A DNA stretch of 24,113 bases. Origin: Hylemonella sp. UBA2468 (GTDB lineage Bacteria > Pseudomonadota > Gammaproteobacteria > Burkholderiales > Burkholderiaceae_C). Below are positions 15,080 to 22,634 of the stretch, piece after piece (position 1 is the stretch's first letter; each line of letters begins with the position of its first letter). Below the pieces are notes generated by a model. It was not told the origin of the DNA. It made no database searches and saw only the letters and a list, made by a program, of their open reading frames with translations. A program made the position numbers and the translations under genes. Location: the NCBI GenBank assembly GCA_002342165.1, contig DDPM01000118.1:163-24275 (forward strand), in the 5' to 3' direction.

Positions 15080-16258
15080 ATGCAAGAGATCGTGATTGTT
15101 GCCGCAGCGCGTACTGCGGTAGGTAAGTTTTCTGGCTCTTTGGCCAAAACCCCCGCAACCGAGCTGGGGGCCACGGTCATCAAAGCCCTGATGGAGCGCT
15201 CGGGCCTGACCCCTGAGTCTGTGGGCGAAGTCATCATGGGGCAGGTTTTGGCCGCCGGTGCAGGCCAAAACCCTGCACGGCAGGCCCTGATCAAAAGCGG
15301 ATTGAACAAAGAAACCCCAGCCCTAACCATCAACGCGGTGTGTGGCTCTGGCCTCAAAGCGGTCATGCTGGCCGCGCAAGCCATACAGTATGGGGACAGC
15401 GAGGTGGTGATCGCCGGAGGTCAGGAAAACATGAGCGCTTCTCCTCATGTGTTGATGGGATCTCGCGAGGGGCAGCGTATGGGCAACTGGAACATGGTGG
15501 ATTCCATGATTGTGGATGGTCTATGGGATGTCTACAACCAGTACCACATGGGCATCACGGCTGAAAATGTGGCCAAGGCTTACCACATCTCCCGCGACAT
15601 GCAAGACGCCTTGGCCTTGGCCAGCCAACAAAAAGCCAGCGCAGCACAAGATGCAGGTAAGTTCAAAGACGAAATCGTGCCGGTCATCATTCCCCAGCGC
15701 AAAGGCGATCCGGTGGTGTTTGATGCCGATGAGTTCATCAACCGCAAAACCAATGCCGAAGCCCTGGCGGGCCTAAAGCCAGCCTTTGACAAAGCCGGCG
15801 GCGTGACAGCGGGCAATGCGTCGGGCATCAACGACGGCGCCGCCGCGGTGATGGTGATGTCTGCCGCCAAAGCGGCTGCTTTGGGGCTTAAGCCCTTGGG
15901 GCGTATTGCCAGTTTTGCCACCAGTGGTCTAGACCCCGCCCTCATGGGTATGGGTCCGGTGCCCGCATCGCGCAAAGCCTTGGATCGGGCTGGCTGGAAA
16001 GCTGCCGATCTGGATTTGCTGGAAATCAACGAGGCCTTTGCAGCACAAGCCTGCGCGGTGAACCAAGAAATGGGTTGGGACACCAGCAAGGTCAACGTCA
16101 ATGGCGGTGCCATTGCCATTGGCCACCCCATTGGCGCATCGGGCTGCCGTATTTTGGTCACTCTGCTGCATGAGATGCAACGCCGCGATGCCAAAAAAGG
16201 CATTGCCAGCCTGTGTATTGGTGGCGGTATGGGTGTGGCCCTTACCATCGAGCGTTAA
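15080..16258 (+). CDS. phaA: Acetyl-CoA C-acetyltransferase (beta-ketothiolase)
   Basis: This 392-residue thiolase condenses two acetyl-CoA into acetoacetyl-CoA, the entry step to polyhydroxybutyrate. The acyl-carrying Cys88 lies in INAVCGSGLKAV, His349 in GGAIAIGHPIGASG and the deprotonating Cys379 in LCIGGGMG; NEAFAAQA is the third thiolase signature. Length equals Zoogloea and Cupriavidus PhaA. The ATG is preceded by an AGAGGAG ribosome site at 15068-15074. Placement between phaC and phaB supports the biosynthetic rather than degradative role. Confidence 0.96.
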   Translation: MQEIVIVAAARTAVGKFSGSLAKTPATELGATVIKALMERSGLTPESVGEVIMGQVLAAGAGQNPARQALIKSGLNKETPALTINAVCGSGLKAVMLAAQAIQYGDSEVVIAGGQENMSASPHVLMGSREGQRMGNWNMVDSMIVDGLWDVYNQYHMGITAENVAKAYHISRDMQDALALASQQKASAAQDAGKFKDEIVPVIIPQRKGDPVVFDADEFINRKTNAEALAGLKPAFDKAGGVTAGNASGINDGAAAVMVMSAAKAAALGLKPLGRIASFATSGLDPALMGMGPVPASRKALDRAGWKAADLDLLEINEAFAAQACAVNQEMGWDTSKVNVNGGAIAIGHPIGASGCRILVTLLHEMQRRDAKKGIASLCIGGGMGVALTIER

Positions 16259-16300
16259 GTCAAAGAGCCCATCAATTTATATCTACAAAAGGAAACTTAC

Positions 16301-17038
16301 ATGAGTCAAAAAGTTGCGTACGTCACAGGCGGTATGGGTGGCATTGGTACTGCGATTTGCCAGCGCTTGCATAAGGATGGTTTTACGGTGGTGGCAGGTT
16401 GTGGCCCTACCCGTGATTATCAAAAGTGGTTGGACGAACAAAAGGCACTGGGCTATATGTTTTATGCCTCCATTGGCAATGTGGCCGATTGGCAGTCGAC
16501 CGTAGACGCCTTTACCAAAGCCAAGGCAGTCCATGGCCCCATTGATGTGCTGGTCAACAATGCGGGCATTACCAAAGACCGCGTATTCTTAAAAATGACG
16601 CGTGAAGACTGGGACGCCGTGATCGACACCAACCTGAATTCCATGTTCAATGTGACCAAGCAAGTGGTGCCCGACATGGTGGAAAAAGGCTGGGGCCGCA
16701 TCATTCAGATTTCGTCGGTCAATGGCAACAAAGGTCAGGCGGGTCAAACCAACTATTCCGCAGCCAAAGCAGGGATGCACGGTTTTTCCATGGCCCTCGC
16801 GCAAGAGATGGCCACTAAAGGTGTCACGGTCAATACCGTAAGCCCCGGCTATATTGGCACCGACATGGTCAAAGCCATTCGGCCAGATGTGTTGGAAAAA
16901 ATTGTCAACACCGTGCCAGTGAAGCGATTGGGTGAACCCTACGAAATCGCGTCTATCGTGTCGTGGTTGGCCAGTGAAGAGGGCGGTTACGCCACCGGTG
17001 CAGACTTTTCAGTCAATGGCGGCTTGCACATGGGTTGA
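16301..17038 (+). CDS. phaB: Acetoacetyl-CoA reductase
   Basis: The 245-residue SDR reduces acetoacetyl-CoA to (R)-3-hydroxybutyryl-CoA with NADPH, supplying the synthase. The nucleotide loop is TGGMGGIG at residues 9-16, with VLVNNAGITKD, catalytic Ser in QISSVNGNKGQ and the YSAAK Tyr-Lys pair. SPGYIGTDMV and the terminal SVNGGLHMG match known PhaB proteins. An AAAAGGAAA ribosome site precedes ATG 16301. FabG-type reductases are close relatives; the phaCA context decides the call. The last 30 bases overlap the 3' end of the opposing CheX-like gene, and no terminator is visible between the two converging operons. Confidence 0.95.
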   Translation: MSQKVAYVTGGMGGIGTAICQRLHKDGFTVVAGCGPTRDYQKWLDEQKALGYMFYASIGNVADWQSTVDAFTKAKAVHGPIDVLVNNAGITKDRVFLKMTREDWDAVIDTNLNSMFNVTKQVVPDMVEKGWGRIIQISSVNGNKGQAGQTNYSAAKAGMHGFSMALAQEMATKGVTVNTVSPGYIGTDMVKAIRPDVLEKIVNTVPVKRLGEPYEIASIVSWLASEEGGYATGADFSVNGGLHMG

Positions 17039-17521
17039 TGCGGTCAGGTCGCAGACCAGCACATATACGGTGCGATCACCCAAAGTACTTTGGTAGGCGG
17101 CTTCCAACTGACCCTGGGTGATGGTTTCCAAGTAAGTTTGCTTGTGAAGGTATTTGGGCATGCCCAGCGTGATGCGGGCCTCATTGCTGAGTTTGAGCAA
17201 ATGCCTGCTGGACATGACGTTGCAGATTTCTCCGCAGGCGTCTTGAAGGTCAGCTTCAGAGAGCTCGCTCGGTTCCATGCCAAACATGAATGAGGCCACC
17301 ACTGTGGCATCACTTCGGTGCAGCAGCACCGAGACAGCGTAGCGTTTGCCGGCGTCTTCCACCTCTACCGGCAAGTAGTAGGTGTGTTCTTGGTATTCAG
17401 GCGGGGTGATGCTGTCAAGGGCTTTGAACTCACGGTCCTCACCGCTTAGAAACTTCCAAGACTTGGCCAAGGTGGCACTGATCACCTGCGGATCTACCAA
17501 ATCACCTGTGGGGTTGGTCAT
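17009..17521 (-). CDS. Stand-alone CheX-like protein
   Basis: The 170-residue cytoplasmic protein resembles CheX/CheC-type CheY-P phosphatases. The core has YAVSVLLHRSDATVVASFMFG, a strand pair, followed by the helix ADLQDACGEICNVMSSRHL, in which Glu98 and Asn101 form the E-x2-N catalytic pair. A C-terminal strand region, TVYVLVCDLT, follows. It would remove phosphate from a receiver; the response regulator two genes upstream in the same operon is the natural candidate partner. It starts 9 bases after the coiled-coil gene stop. It may alternatively be a CheX-fold binding domain without catalysis. Its 3' end overlaps phaB by 30 bases tail to tail. Confidence 0.68.
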   Translation of the reverse strand: MTNPTGDLVDPQVISATLAKSWKFLSGEDREFKALDSITPPEYQEHTYYLPVEVEDAGKRYAVSVLLHRSDATVVASFMFGMEPSELSEADLQDACGEICNVMSSRHLLKLSNEARITLGMPKYLHKQTYLETITQGQLEAAYQSTLGDRTVYVLVCDLTASTHVQAAID

Positions 17522-17530
17522 TCAATTGTC

Positions 17531-18418
17531 TCAGGTGGTTTGGGCGTCAAGCTTCAAGAAGCGCTCTTCAATCATGGCTTTTTCGCGCAGAGAGCGGCTG
17601 AGGGCCTCTTGAGATTCTTGCAACTGATCGAGCAACTTGGCGCGGTCTGCCTCCAACGCCAGCACGCGTTTTTGCAATGCCTTCGAATCGTTCAGGCTGC
17701 TGCTGAACGGTTGTATCACCTGCTCCGTCTTGCCAGTCATGGGGGGTTGAAGGCTTAAGTGGTCCATTTCAGCTGAAAGGGCGGCAGCACGTTCCTCGGC
17801 TTGAAGCATTCGGTTGCGCATGGTTTTGAGTTCGGCAAACAAACGCTCATTGACTTGTTTAAGGGTTTCAAGTGCTGAACCAGAGGTGAAGGCGGCTCTA
17901 TTTTCACGGCGCAGGTCCGCGATGGTGCGAGCAGATTCGTCCAAGCGGATTTGAAGTTGCTCCACTTCGGAAGTGAGCCTTTCGCGCTGACCCCGCAAAC
18001 GATTGAGTTCCGTTTGGTTTTCTGCGGTCAGCGGCTCTTTCATGTGCATGCCACTGATCACCGCATCCAGCTCGCGCAGCATTTGCTGCATGCTTTGGGT
18101 ATCCATGTCCTCAATAGACATGGTGATCCGCTGCAGCTCGGTGAGCATTCTTTGCGCTTCACGAGTAGTGTTGAATGGGTTGGGCTCCTCGGACGCCAAC
18201 TGCTGGTTCTCGTGCAATACGGTGACCTTAAGTTCAGAAGTCCAATGCTTAAAGGCCTTAAGGGCATCTTGCGTCATGTTGGCCGCATTGATGATGGCCT
18301 TGGCCGATTGGTTTCCGGCATTTTCAACACGCCAGAGCGTATAGGCTGCCACCAAAATAAACAGAATGTTGACGGCCAGGCTGACGTAGTAAAACAGCTT
18401 TGTGGTGAAGAGTTCCAT
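17531..18418 (-). CDS. Membrane-anchored coiled-coil protein of unknown function
   Basis: The 295-residue protein has one N-terminal transmembrane segment (residues 9-29, FYYVSLAVNILFILVAAYTLW) and then a long soluble part dominated by heptad-like helices. Coiled coil is most evident at about 130-205 (ELNRLRGQRERLTSEVEQLQ onward) and 245-290 (KALQKRVLALEADRAKLLDQ onward), with a short Pro/Ser-rich break near 225-240. There are no HAMP, methyl-accepting or kinase motifs, so it is not an ordinary chemoreceptor. ATG 18418 follows a TAAGGT site and lies 11 bases after the response-regulator stop. It may be a membrane scaffold for its two operon partners. I do not recognise the family. Confidence 0.72.
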   Translation of the reverse strand: MELFTTKLFYYVSLAVNILFILVAAYTLWRVENAGNQSAKAIINAANMTQDALKAFKHWTSELKVTVLHENQQLASEEPNPFNTTREAQRMLTELQRITMSIEDMDTQSMQQMLRELDAVISGMHMKEPLTAENQTELNRLRGQRERLTSEVEQLQIRLDESARTIADLRRENRAAFTSGSALETLKQVNERLFAELKTMRNRMLQAEERAAALSAEMDHLSLQPPMTGKTEQVIQPFSSSLNDSKALQKRVLALEADRAKLLDQLQESQEALSRSLREKAMIEERFLKLDAQTT

Positions 18419-18429
18419 AACGATTGACC

Positions 18430-19293
18430 TTAAACCAACAGGAAACCCATACGGCCACTGCCATAACCCGGAATGTCGAACTTGAAGTAGGCTTGACCTC
18501 GGTTGTGTCGCAGCAGCTCTTGAAGTTTGGCAAAGTCTTTGCTCACCAAGCTTTGTTTCAGCATGGTCAGCTCACCGGGTTTTTCTGCCCGCATGGCCGA
18601 GGCGACACGACCCAAAAAATCGGCGGCCTGAATTTGAATGTCCTCGGTCGGGCTTTCAGTCTCGATCAGTGGTTTGACATCTGCGGGCTGCATGCCGAGG
18701 GCACCGGCTCCCATCATGGTCATGGCAGGAAAATCCAACACCGCGACAGCAGTGAGGGCTTTGGTGGTTTCGCTGCGGTACAAGGCCAAAAGGTTTTCTT
18801 TGCTCAAATCTGAACTGGTGAGTTCTTTTTCAACCAGACGAAAAGGCACTTCCTTGAGCGTTTCGCGGACCACAGCAGTCAAACCCTCAAGGGTGATGGG
18901 CTTGAAAATAATGGGTTTGGAGGAAATTTTGTTGGCGATGGCGCCCAACTTTTCTCGCAGCTCCTCGTCTTTGAAAGGTTTGTTTAAAACAAAGTTGGCA
19001 CCGTTGTTCAGAGCCTCTTGTACACGGTCGTTTTGGGTTTCAGTGGTGACAAAGCCTACATAGGTGTCGCGAAGGCCCATCTGACGCATGGTTTGCACCA
19101 TTTGCAAACCGGTCATGCCGGGCATATGCCAATCGGTCAATACCACATCGGGCTTGAAGCTTTGCACTTGGTTCAAGGCGTCATGGCCGGAGCTGGCAGT
19201 TTGTATCTCGAGGGGATCAATACCCGTTTCCATCACGGCTCGACGCACGATGGCCTGCATGGCACGACTGTCGTCAACAATCAGAATTTTCAC
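18430..19293 (-). CDS. Response regulator with receiver domain and degenerate CheX-like C-terminus
   Basis: Residues 1-122 are a complete receiver: acidic Asp7-Asp8, phosphoacceptor Asp54 in VLTDWHMPG, Thr83/Thr84 and Lys105 in LNKPF. The remaining 165 residues are not a DNA-binding domain. They show strands and helices similar in order to CheX-fold proteins (KALTAVAVLDFPAMTMMGAG, then DIQIQAADFLGRVASAMR, then GYGSGRMGFLLV), but the position of the E-x2-N pair reads Asp225-x2-Gly228, so phosphatase activity is unlikely. Translation starts at GTG 19293 after a GGAG site. It leads the three-gene operon with the coiled-coil and CheX-like genes. No histidine kinase gene is nearby, so the phosphate source is unknown. 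Confidence 0.85.
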   Translation of the reverse strand: MKILIVDDSRAMQAIVRRAVMETGIDPLEIQTASSGHDALNQVQSFKPDVVLTDWHMPGMTGLQMVQTMRQMGLRDTYVGFVTTETQNDRVQEALNNGANFVLNKPFKDEELREKLGAIANKISSKPIIFKPITLEGLTAVVRETLKEVPFRLVEKELTSSDLSKENLLALYRSETTKALTAVAVLDFPAMTMMGAGALGMQPADVKPLIETESPTEDIQIQAADFLGRVASAMRAEKPGELTMLKQSLVSKDFAKLQELLRHNRGQAYFKFDIPGYGSGRMGFLLV

Positions 19294-19465
19294 ACTTCCA
19301 CTCCAAAAATACAGATGCCGAAGAATGAGCCTAATTTAGTGCCCACGATTCGAAACTTCCGAGGTTAGGGCGTCAGTGTGTCGATTTGATGTAACAAAGT
19401 TGTCATTTCGCAGGGGCCATACCGTTCCAAAAATGCGGAGCAAATCAGATCAGCCCCAACACCAT
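19294..19465. other. 172-base gap between second frc and response regulator
   Basis: This is the longest gene-free stretch in the window. It must contain the promoter of the signalling operon. I see no confident -35/-10 pair, no sigma-28-type flagellar promoter and no hairpin with a T-run after the frc stop. Confidence 0.4.
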
Positions 19466-20713
19466 TTAAATCACTCGGGCTTCTTGAAGCTGCGTGATGC
19501 GCTCTTGCGAAATCCCCATTTGAGTCAAAACTTCCAGGGTGTGCTCGCCCAAAAGAGGAGATCGTGTCACCTCTGTTGGGCTGTCTGAGAGCTTGATGGG
19601 GTTGCCTACGGACAAATAGCGTCCGCGCTTCGGGTGGTCCACTTCGACAATCGTACCGGTGGCGCGCAATGACTCGTCTTCAGCTATTTCTTTCATGGAC
19701 AAAATGGGACCACATGGAATATCAAACTCGTTCAAGATGTCCATGGCCTCCAACTTGGTTTTGGTTTTGGTCCATTCCTCAATTCGGGCAAAAATGGTCT
19801 TGAGGTGAGGCAATCTGGCTTCTGCGGTGGCATACTGGGGGTCGGTAATCCAGTGCTCCTCGCCAATGATTTTGCAAATAGCGGGCCAAACAGGCGCTTG
19901 GGTGATGAAGTAGATGTAGGCGTTGGGGTCTTTTTGCCAGCCTTTGCATTTCAAAATCCAGCCGGGCTGACCGCCACCAGAGGCGTTGCCAGCGCGCGGT
20001 ACGGCTTCACCAAACTCCATTTCGGGGTATTGGGGGTATTCGCGCAACTCACCGGTACGGTCAAGGCGTTGTTGGTCGCGTAGCTTCACCCGGCAAAGGT
20101 TCAGCACGGCGTCTTGCATGGCCGCCATCACTTTTTGTCCTCGGCCCGTGGTCTCACGTTGGAAGAGCGCTGTGACAATGCCGAGCGCCAAGTGCAAGCC
20201 CGTACCGCTGTCGCCAATTTGCGCACCCGTGACCACGGGCGGTCCGTCTTCAAATCCGGTGGTGGACGCCGCGCCGCCCGCGCATTGGGCAACGTTTTCA
20301 TAAACCTTGCAGTCCTCATATGGCCCCGGACCAAACCCTTTGACCGAAGCCAAAATGATGCGGGGGTTGATCTCATGAATCCGCTCCCAGCTGAACCCCA
20401 TTCGGTCCAGCGCGCCAGGCGCAAAGTTTTCCACCATCACATCGCACTGCTTGATCAGCTCTTCAAGCACCTCTTTGCCCATAGGCTTTTTGGTGTCCAA
20501 GGTGATGGAGCGCTTGTTGTGGTTGAGCATGGTGAAGTAGAGACTGTCGACATTGGGAATGTCGCGCAACTGGCCACGGGTGGCGTCGCCTTCACCAGCT
20601 TTTTCAACCTTGATGACATCGGCACCAAACCAAGCGAGCAGTTGGGTGCAGGTGGGTCCAGACTGAACATGCGTAAAGTCCAAAATGCGAATACCGTTCA
20701 GTGCTTTGCTCAT
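19466..20713 (-). CDS. frc: CaiB/BaiF CoA-transferase, second formyl-CoA:oxalate CoA-transferase-like gene
   Basis: The 415-residue class III CoA-transferase is a close paralogue of the other frc gene. It has [28 protein letters not shown] at the N-terminus with Gln17, [15 protein letters not shown], and the catalytic Asp168 in [10 protein letters not shown] that forms the acyl-aspartate. The glycine loop reads SGGGQ instead of the GGGGQ of Oxalobacter Frc. The start at 20713 has TTGGAGAC just upstream; a longer frame to 20734 lacks this. It would activate oxalate with formyl-CoA, or with another CoA donor such as acetyl-CoA as E. coli YfdE does. It follows the PAS gene by 66 bases and is probably cotranscribed with it. 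Confidence 0.85.
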   Translation of the reverse strand: MSKALNGIRILDFTHVQSGPTCTQLLAWFGADVIKVEKAGEGDATRGQLRDIPNVDSLYFTMLNHNKRSITLDTKKPMGKEVLEELIKQCDVMVENFAPGALDRMGFSWERIHEINPRIILASVKGFGPGPYEDCKVYENVAQCAGGAASTTGFEDGPPVVTGAQIGDSGTGLHLALGIVTALFQRETTGRGQKVMAAMQDAVLNLCRVKLRDQQRLDRTGELREYPQYPEMEFGEAVPRAGNASGGGQPGWILKCKGWQKDPNAYIYFITQAPVWPAICKIIGEEHWITDPQYATAEARLPHLKTIFARIEEWTKTKTKLEAMDILNEFDIPCGPILSMKEIAEDESLRATGTIVEVDHPKRGRYLSVGNPIKLSDSPTEVTRSPLLGEHTLEVLTQMGISQERITQLQEARVI

Positions 20714-20779
20714 GCGAAGTCTCCAAATTGACAAAAATTGTAACGGTTTGTACCTTATTGGCCTCTTGCCAAAGGTCCA

Positions 20780-21244
20780 TCAGTCTCCCGCCAAGGGCTT
20801 GTGCTCTGCAGGGCGGGCTGCAAGCTGAGTTTCCAGCTCAGCAATGCGTTTTTTAAGGGCTCGGTCTTCTTGAAAGCGCAGCGTTTCGTCTCGAATCACG
20901 GCCGCACAACCATTTACCTTGCCATCGGGGCCATGCAGCATGGCCACCGTAAACGCAATGGACATGGCATCTCCAGCCTTGTTGATGGCCGGTACGCGCA
21001 ACACATCGTGCCCATAACGTGTGGTTCCGGTTTCCATGGAGTGGTGGTAGCCCGTCCAATGGCGTTGGCGCAGCCGCTCTGGAGTGATGAGGTCTAGATT
21101 TCGACCCAGCGCTTCCTGGGCGCTGAAGCCAAACATGCGCTCAGCACCCGGGTTCCAAAGGGTGATGGCACCTTGCGCATCGCACACCACCATGGCGTCG
21201 CCTACGGCTTGAATAAGCTGATGGAGATCTACAGTTGGATTCAT
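20780..21244 (-). CDS. Single PAS-domain protein in the oxalate cluster
   Basis: This 154-residue protein is essentially one PAS domain (residues about 8-122) followed by a short coiled coil (FQEDRALKKRIAELETQLAA). PAS hallmarks are IQAVGDAMVVCDAQGAITLWN, AERMFGFSAQEALGRNL and the closing VNGCAAVIRDETLR. There is no kinase, GGDEF or DNA-binding output, so it would signal through protein contacts. The gene sits between the two frc genes. It begins 21 bases after the end of an intrinsic terminator, with little space for its own promoter. A sensory or chaperone-like role in oxalate metabolism is inferred only from position. Confidence 0.82.
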   Translation of the reverse strand: MNPTVDLHQLIQAVGDAMVVCDAQGAITLWNPGAERMFGFSAQEALGRNLDLITPERLRQRHWTGYHHSMETGTTRYGHDVLRVPAINKAGDAMSIAFTVAMLHGPDGKVNGCAAVIRDETLRFQEDRALKKRIAELETQLAARPAEHKPLAGD

Positions 21245-21265
21245 AGGTTAGCCCGTTATCGTGGC

Positions 21266-21298
21266 AGAAAAACAAACGGCGCAACTTGTGCGCCGTTT
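21266..21298 (-). terminator. intrinsic terminator after frc
   Basis: A perfect 10-bp stem (AAACGGCGCA at 21274-21283 and TGCGCCGTTT at 21289-21298) encloses a 5-base loop. On the minus strand it is followed by GTTTTTC. It lies about 20 bases past the frc stop and acts only in the minus direction, because no T-run follows on the plus strand. Confidence 0.88.
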
Positions 21299-21319
21299 GA
21301 TAAATGGCAAAAGTATCCC

Positions 21320-22594
21320 TTAAACGGCTTTGGCCTCGTGCATTTTGGCAATGCTGTCTTGGTTGTAACCCAGTTCCTTCAGCACTTCATCGGTGTGTTG
21401 ACCCAACAGGGGGGACGCGGTGACTTCAGGTTTCAAGTCAGAAAACTTGATGGGGCTGCCCACCGTAAAGTAACTGCCACGCACTGGGTGAGGCACTTCT
21501 ACGATTGAGCCACTCTTGCGCAAAGACTCGTCGCGCAACAGTTCTTTCATTGACAAAACAGGTGCGCACGGAATGTCGAATTTGCGGAAGATGTCCACGG
21601 CTTCAAACTTGGTTTTGTCCTTGATGAAGTCCTCGATCGTGGCAAAGATGTTTTCAATGTGCGGTTGGCGCGCTTGTGCAGTGGTGTACTTGGGGTCGGT
21701 TTTCCACTCGGGTTTGCCCAAAGCGTCGCAAATCGGCTCCCATGCATGACCCTGAATGGTGAAGTAAATGTAGGCGTTGGGGTCGGTTTCCCAGCCCTTG
21801 CACTTCAAAATCCAGCCGGGTTGGCCGCCGCCGCCTGCGTTACCGCCACGGGGCGTGACCTTGTCGGCAAAAGCTTCCATTTCATGCGGGTACTGTGGGT
21901 ACTCCTCCAGGTAGCCCACACGCTCCAGGCGCTGTTGGTCGCGCATTTTCACGCGGCACAGGTTCAGCACAGCGTCTTGCATCGATACCGCTACCTTTTG
22001 GCCTTTGCCGGTTTGTTGGCGACCAATGTAGGCCGTCAAAATGCCAATCGCCAAGTGCATGCCGGTGTTGGAGTCGCCCAAGGCCGCAGCTGAAATGGTG
22101 GGGGCTGAGTTTTCACCCTTCCACCAGCCTGTGGTGGAGGCCGCACCGCCCGCGCACTGTGCCACGTTTTCATAAACCTTCAGGTCTTCGTAGTGGTGGC
22201 CATCGCTAAAACCTTTGACGGAGGCCAAAATCATCTTGGGGTTGAGCTCCTGAATGCGCTCCCAAGTAAAGCCCATACGATCCAAGGCACCAGGGCCAAA
22301 GTTCTCTACCATGACGTCGGACTCGCGGATCAGCTTTTCCAGCACTTCTTTACCTTCTGGCTTTTTGGTGTCTAGGGTCAAAGAGCGCTTGTTGCTGTTG
22401 AGCATGGTGAAGTACAGCGCGTCAGCATCAGGAATGTCGCGCAACTGGCTGCGTGTCACGTCGCCAGAGCCGGGGCGCTCGACCTTGATGACGTCGGCGC
22501 CAAACCAGGCCAGCAACTGTGTGCAAGCGGGGCCCGCCTGCACGTGGGTGAAGTCGATAATTTTGATGCCGTTGAGGGGCTTGTGACTGGACAT
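21320..22594 (-). CDS. frc: Formyl-CoA:oxalate CoA-transferase
   Basis: The 424-residue class III CoA-transferase moves CoA from formyl-CoA to oxalate, giving oxalyl-CoA and formate in the cytoplasm. Visible features are [28 protein letters not shown] with Gln19, the catalytic Asp near 174 in [10 protein letters not shown] and the full glycine loop GGGGQ that covers the active site in Oxalobacter Frc (428 residues). The start at 22594 has GGAGAA upstream; a longer frame to 22705 would overlap oxc and lacks conservation. It follows oxc by 40 bases, forming the minimal oxalate-degrading pair. An intrinsic terminator ends this unit. Confidence 0.93.
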   Translation of the reverse strand: MSSHKPLNGIKIIDFTHVQAGPACTQLLAWFGADVIKVERPGSGDVTRSQLRDIPDADALYFTMLNSNKRSLTLDTKKPEGKEVLEKLIRESDVMVENFGPGALDRMGFTWERIQELNPKMILASVKGFSDGHHYEDLKVYENVAQCAGGAASTTGWWKGENSAPTISAAALGDSNTGMHLAIGILTAYIGRQQTGKGQKVAVSMQDAVLNLCRVKMRDQQRLERVGYLEEYPQYPHEMEAFADKVTPRGGNAGGGGQPGWILKCKGWETDPNAYIYFTIQGHAWEPICDALGKPEWKTDPKYTTAQARQPHIENIFATIEDFIKDKTKFEAVDIFRKFDIPCAPVLSMKELLRDESLRKSGSIVEVPHPVRGSYFTVGSPIKFSDLKPEVTASPLLGQHTDEVLKELGYNQDSIAKMHEAKAV

Positions 22595-22634
22595 AAAGTT
22601 CTCCGTTGGTGTGATGTGAAATAAAAAAATGGGA

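Noticed and set aside
15580..16248. 222-codon open frame on the minus strand inside phaA
   Set aside because: It is antisense to the well-supported thiolase; the translation is low-complexity Ala/Ser/Pro/Arg-rich with no recognisable motif, typical of a codon-bias shadow.
19294..19390. Possible sigma-28 (flagellar) promoter before the response regulator
   Set aside because: A TAAA element is present but the GCCGATAA-type -10 is not matched, so a link to the flagellar regulon is unsupported.
20114..20731. 205-codon open frame on the plus strand across the second frc
   Set aside because: It is antisense to a full-length, motif-complete CoA-transferase and has no recognisable features or ribosome site.
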